DNA of 14,999 bases from Deltaproteobacteria bacterium (lineage in GTDB: Bacteria; Desulfobacterota; Binatia; UBA9968), in the NCBI GenBank assembly GCA_016184235.1, contig JACPDC010000089.1:1-14999 (forward strand), read 5' to 3'. Position 1 is the stretch's first letter. Each line of letters starts with the position of its first letter. The notes under the pieces are model-generated. The model was not told the DNA's origin and searched no databases. It saw only the letters and a program-made list of their open reading frames with translations. Shown here in pieces: positions 12,359-14,999 of this stretch. The translations under genes and the position numbers were made by a program.

Positions 12359-13533
12359 GCAGGCAATTCTGCAGGCGCCAGCCACCGGTGCCAGAGCCGG
12401 CTGCCCGCGGCCACGAGCAGCAAAAAAGCTCCGGTGGCCGCGAACGCGACCGAAAACCCATGCCCCTCCGCGAGCCAGGCGACGATCACCGGCGCGGTAA
12501 AGGGACAGATCACCCATCCCAGCCCGGTGCTCGCCATGGCGACCGAGCGGTCCTTGGCCTTGCTCCATTCCGAGGTTTGCACCTGGTATAGGAGGTCCAT
12601 CACGGCCCCGGCCGCGCCCAGCAGCGCCACGCAAGCGGCGCTGAAAATAATCCTCTCTGTCGCGCCGCTCGCGATCAATGACAGGCCAAGACCGGCCACG
12701 CCCAACGCAAAGATCCCCCGCTGCCGCACAGTGGCGATCGCCGCGCCAAACATCACCCCTATCAGGATCGGCGTCAGGGAGCGGGCCGAGATAGCCGCTC
12801 CGATCCACTGCTCGCCGAAGTCCAGGCGGGCAAAGTAGACCGGATAGATGGATTGCGTCAGCGAGGCCGGCATGGCCGCGGCGTAGGAAACCAGAATGCC
12901 GAGCCAGATGTGGCGATAGCGGAGAAAGCGGCCGATGCCCAGCGTGATCGCCCAGACGCTCCTCTCCTTCGGCTTCGCCTCCACCTGGGGAAGCGCCAGC
13001 CCCAAGAGGGTCGAGCCGATCGCGAGTCCGGTAAGCGCAAGAAAGGAGAGGCGATAACCGAGGAACGCCGCGAGGACTCCCCCGAGATTCATGCCGATGA
13101 GACTTCCGGCATAGTTACAGGAGGAGAGGCGCCCCAGTTGTTTTCCCAAATTGGCGCCGGGCAGCTGGCTGGCGAGCGACTGGACGGATATCCAGAAGTT
13201 GCTGCGCGAAAAGTAGGCGATGGATTGGACCAGCAGCAATAGCAGGAAACTTTCGGCCACGAGGAGCAGGGCGCCCGCGAGGGCCATGAGGATGTAGCAG
13301 GCCTGGAGAATCCGCCTTTCGCCGAAGCGATCCGACAGGGCGCTGCCCAGAAATCGAACCGCAACCTCGGCCAGGGCCGGCAGGGCGATGAGGCTGCTGA
13401 TCTTCAAAAGCGAGAACCCCAGGGAAAGCGCGTAGAGGGGCATCAGCACCTGAAGCATCCCCATGCAGTTGTTCCATAGGAAGGCGCTGGCGTAGAAGGC
13501 GCCGAGGGTCGTGTTTCGCTGCTGAGGGTTCAT
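12349..13533 (-). CDS. MFS transporter
   Basis: This is an inner-membrane secondary transporter of 394 residues with about 12 hydrophobic segments in two halves, the usual major facilitator layout. The loop-2 motif A is recognisable as GSALSDRFGERRI near residues 62-74 (consensus GxxxDRxGRR), and a basic cytoplasmic loop (EAKPKERS) separates the halves around residue 190. The protein shows no obvious drug- or sugar-specific motif, so the substrate is open. The start ATG at 13531-13533 has no clear Shine-Dalgarno sequence; it is 55 bases after the prfB stop on the same strand. Its stop codon falls in a TTTCATC direct repeat (locus F). Confidence 0.88.
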   Translation of the reverse strand: MNPQQRNTTLGAFYASAFLWNNCMGMLQVLMPLYALSLGFSLLKISSLIALPALAEVAVRFLGSALSDRFGERRILQACYILMALAGALLLVAESFLLLLLVQSIAYFSRSNFWISVQSLASQLPGANLGKQLGRLSSCNYAGSLIGMNLGGVLAAFLGYRLSFLALTGLAIGSTLLGLALPQVEAKPKERSVWAITLGIGRFLRYRHIWLGILVSYAAAMPASLTQSIYPVYFARLDFGEQWIGAAISARSLTPILIGVMFGAAIATVRQRGIFALGVAGLGLSLIASGATERIIFSAACVALLGAAGAVMDLLYQVQTSEWSKAKDRSVAMASTGLGWVICPFTAPVIVAWLAEGHGFSVAFAATGAFLLLVAAGSRLWHRWLAPAELPAKG

Positions 13534-13588
13534 TCAGAGTGGCGGCGCCATCGGCGGAGGTATGCTTCCTTCAGAAAGAGAGGGAGGG

Positions 13589-14705
13589 TTATCCCGTGGC
13601 GCTCTGGCCTTCGCTCGCCTGCAGGAGGTAGGCCTGAATGAGGCGATCGATGTCGCCGTCCAGGACGGCATCGGCGTTGCCCACCTCGATGCCCGTGCGG
13701 TGATCCTTGACCATACGGTAGGGATGCAGCACATAAGAGCGGATCTGGCTGCCCCAGGCGATCTCCTTCTTGGTCTTGTGATAGGTCTCCATCCTCTCTT
13801 TCTGCTTTTCCAATTCCAGCTCGTAAAGCCGAGAGCGGAGAATTTTCATGGCCATCGCCTTGTTCTTATGCTGCGAGCGCTCGTTCTGGCAGGCCACGAC
13901 GATATTCGTCGGCAGATGGGTGAGGCGCACGGCGGAGTCGGTCTTGTTGACATGCTGCCCGCCAGCGCCGCTGGAGCGATAGGTGTCTATGCGGAGATCC
14001 GCTTCGTTGATCTCCACCTTGATGGTCTCGTCGATTTCCGGATAGACGAAGACCGAGGCGAACGACGTGTGACGGCGCGAATTGGCGTCGAAGGGAGAGA
14101 TGCGCACCAGCCGGTGGATGCCCGCCTCGGCCTTGAGGTAGCCGTAGGCGTAATCCCCCTCGACGGTGAAGGTGACGCTCTTGAGTCCCGCCTCTTCGCC
14201 GGGCTGGTATTCCAGGATCTCTTTGCGATAGCCCCTGCGGTCGGCCCAGCGCAGGTACATGCGCAGCAGCATCTCAGCCCAGTCCTGGGCCTCCGTGCCG
14301 CCCGCGCCGGGGTGGAGGCTGACAATGGCGTTCCGGCGATCGTCCGCTCCCCCCAGCATCTGGCTGAGCTCGATCCTGGCTAACCCCGCGGCCGCCTCGG
14401 CCACTCTGGCGGCCGCCTCGGTCAAGGCCTCTTCGCTCTTCTCATCCTTGGACAGATCGAGAAAGAAGCGCGCCTCCTCGAGCCCGGAGCGGTATTTCTC
14501 CCAGGACTCCAGGATCTCTTTCAGGCCGGCCTGCTCTTTGAGAACGGTCTGGGCCTTCTCGGCGTCGTTCCAGAAATCGGGCTTAGAGGTTAGCTGGTTT
14601 AGCTCTTCGACCCTTTTCTGCTTCCCTTCAAGGTCAAAGACGCCTCCGGAGAAGCTCCAGCCTCTCATCCAGGTGGGTTAATTGTTCTTTGGTTTCCTCA
14701 AACAT
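13589..14705 (-). CDS. prfB: Peptide chain release factor 2 (RF2), expressed by programmed +1 frameshift
   Basis: RF2 ends translation at UGA and UAA. The gene starts at ATG 14703-14705 (AAAGGG upstream), runs 23 codons to an in-frame TGA at 14634-14636, and continues in the +1 frame from GAC at 14633-14635 to TAA at 13589, giving 371 residues, close to the usual 365. The coordinates therefore include a one-base shift. In the full protein the anticodon-like SPF is at about 203-205 (RISPFDANSRRHTSF) and the catalytic GGQ at about 248-250 (SSGAGGQHVNKTDSAVRLTH); HPGAGGTEAQDWAEML is also diagnostic. The N-terminal piece MFEETKEQLTHLDERLELLRRRL matches the first helix of RF2. Regulation is autogenous: low RF2 leaves the UGA unread and favours the shift. 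It lies between ybeY (79 bases upstream) and the MFS gene. Confidence 0.96.
14633..14648 (-). promoter_or_regulatory. prfB +1 programmed frameshift site
   Basis: Minus-strand sequence CGGAGG CGT CTT TGA C: an internal Shine-Dalgarno-like CGGAGG (14643-14648), three bases (CGT), the slippery CTT codon (14637-14639), the zero-frame UGA (14634-14636) and the following C that weakens termination. The arrangement and spacing are those of the classic RF2 site (AGGGGG, three bases, CUU UGA C). Translation in frame zero would stop after 23 residues; after the slip, GAC is read and the RF2 frame continues. Confidence 0.95.
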
Positions 14706-14730
14706 ACACTAGCCCTTTACAAGAGTCTTG

Positions 14731-14767
14731 CCGCTCAGCAGCCGGATTAAGCGGTCTGCTGCAGCGG
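14731..14767. other. Inverted repeat between ybeY and prfB
   Basis: CCGCTCAGCAG (14731-14741) and CTGCTGCAGCGG (14756-14767) pair as an 11-bp stem with one bulged base and a 14-base loop. It occupies the middle of the 79-base gap. There is no U-run downstream on the minus strand, so it is a poor intrinsic terminator; it could be a leader or processing structure ahead of prfB. Confidence 0.4.
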
Positions 14768-14784
14768 TTAAAATAAGTATACTC

Positions 14785-14999
14785 CTAAGATTTCGATCTC
14801 ACAAAGCGGTCCAGCGCCCGCGAGACTTTTTTTTCCATCCCGCGCATGACCCGCGCCTCTCTGCGCGAGCGCTCGTGGTCGTAGCCCAACAGATGGAGAA
14901 TGCCGTGAATCAAGAGTTTTTCCATCTCTTGGTCAAGCGTCTTTCCCGCTCTCCTGGCCTGTTCCTCCGCTTTCTCTACCGAGATCACCACGTCGCCGA
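14785..14999 (-). CDS. ybeY: Endoribonuclease YbeY, C-terminal part (5' end off window)
   Basis: YbeY is a single-strand-specific zinc endoribonuclease needed for 16S rRNA 3'-end maturation and ribosome quality control. The visible 71 residues read GDVVISVEKAEEQARR and then HGILHLLGYDHE, the diagnostic HGxLHLxGYDH zinc motif with all three histidines. The frame is open to the right edge of the window, so the N-terminal half (about 80-90 residues) is missing. A GTG at 14989-14991 is in frame but is internal, since the conserved G-D/E-V/I-x-I-S stretch spans it. The stop TAG is at 14785-14787. The tail after the motif is short and basic, as usual for the family. Confidence 0.93.
   Translation of the reverse strand, partial: GDVVISVEKAEEQARRAGKTLDQEMEKLLIHGILHLLGYDHERSRREARVMRGMEKKVSRALDRFVRSKS

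Noticed and set aside
13562..14383. Plus-strand open frame of 273 codons over prfB
   Set aside because: Antisense shadow; the minus strand encodes RF2 with GGQ and SPF motifs.
14637..14668. Start of prfB at 14668 in the main frame
   Set aside because: The zero-frame N-terminus from ATG 14703-14705 plus the CUU UGA C shift site gives the conserved RF2 N-terminus.

Overview
This is a GC-rich, gene-dense bacterial chromosome segment. It carries housekeeping genes (prfB, ybeY, pyrD), a 2-oxoacid:ferredoxin oxidoreductase, and accessory genes of kinds common in uncultured soil, sediment or groundwater bacteria: orphan SsuA/NMT1-type binding proteins, a NIPSNAP protein, aldo/keto reductases and a PuuE-like deacetylase. 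I lean to a lineage such as Desulfobacterota, Binatota, Tectomicrobia or a relative. That is inference from gene content, and nothing here fixes the phylum. I see no plasmid, phage, transposon, CRISPR or RNA gene.

Layout. Positions 1-1092 (-) hold the 5' part of a fused gamma/alpha 2-oxoacid:ferredoxin oxidoreductase subunit. Positions 1265-2737 (+) encode an NCS2/AzgA-like permease whose 3' end overlaps, tail to tail, a class IV-like histone-deacetylase-fold gene (2673-3569, -). That gene is coupled by a one-base TAG/GTG overlap to a 6-pyruvoyl-tetrahydropterin-synthase homologue with an ExxHGH (PTPS-III-like) motif (3569-4060, -). Divergent from these, 4228-5613 (+) carries yqeC and a mocA-like nucleotidyltransferase, a pair that matures molybdenum hydroxylases. 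Converging on it is a minus-strand run: a two-domain NIPSNAP protein (9498), two tandem paralogous periplasmic binding proteins (8754 and 7705) and class 2 dihydroorotate dehydrogenase pyrD (6717). An aldo/keto reductase reads outward from 9662 (+). A last minus-strand run, read right to left, is ybeY (partial), prfB with its programmed +1 frameshift, an MFS transporter, a second aldo/keto reductase and a PuuE-like deacetylase.

Two structural stories stand out. First, the two binding-protein genes are a tandem duplication with a visible scar: just past the stop of the first copy lies a roughly 30-base copy of the 3' end of the NIPSNAP gene, still in frame to a TGA. The duplicated unit therefore began inside the NIPSNAP 3' end and ended at the binding-protein stop. 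The two copies are about 77% identical in protein, yet their two gene ends are almost identical in DNA, as expected from gene conversion. Second, several intergenic gaps hold degenerate arrays with a strict 7-base period but a different unit at each locus. Some are arranged as inverted arms able to form long hairpins, and some supply a ribosome binding site or a stop codon to the adjoining gene.

Functionally, the NCS2 permease, the yqeC/mocA pair and the PuuE-like protein hint at purine or N-heterocycle use, but no molybdenum hydroxylase lies in the window, so this remains a hint.
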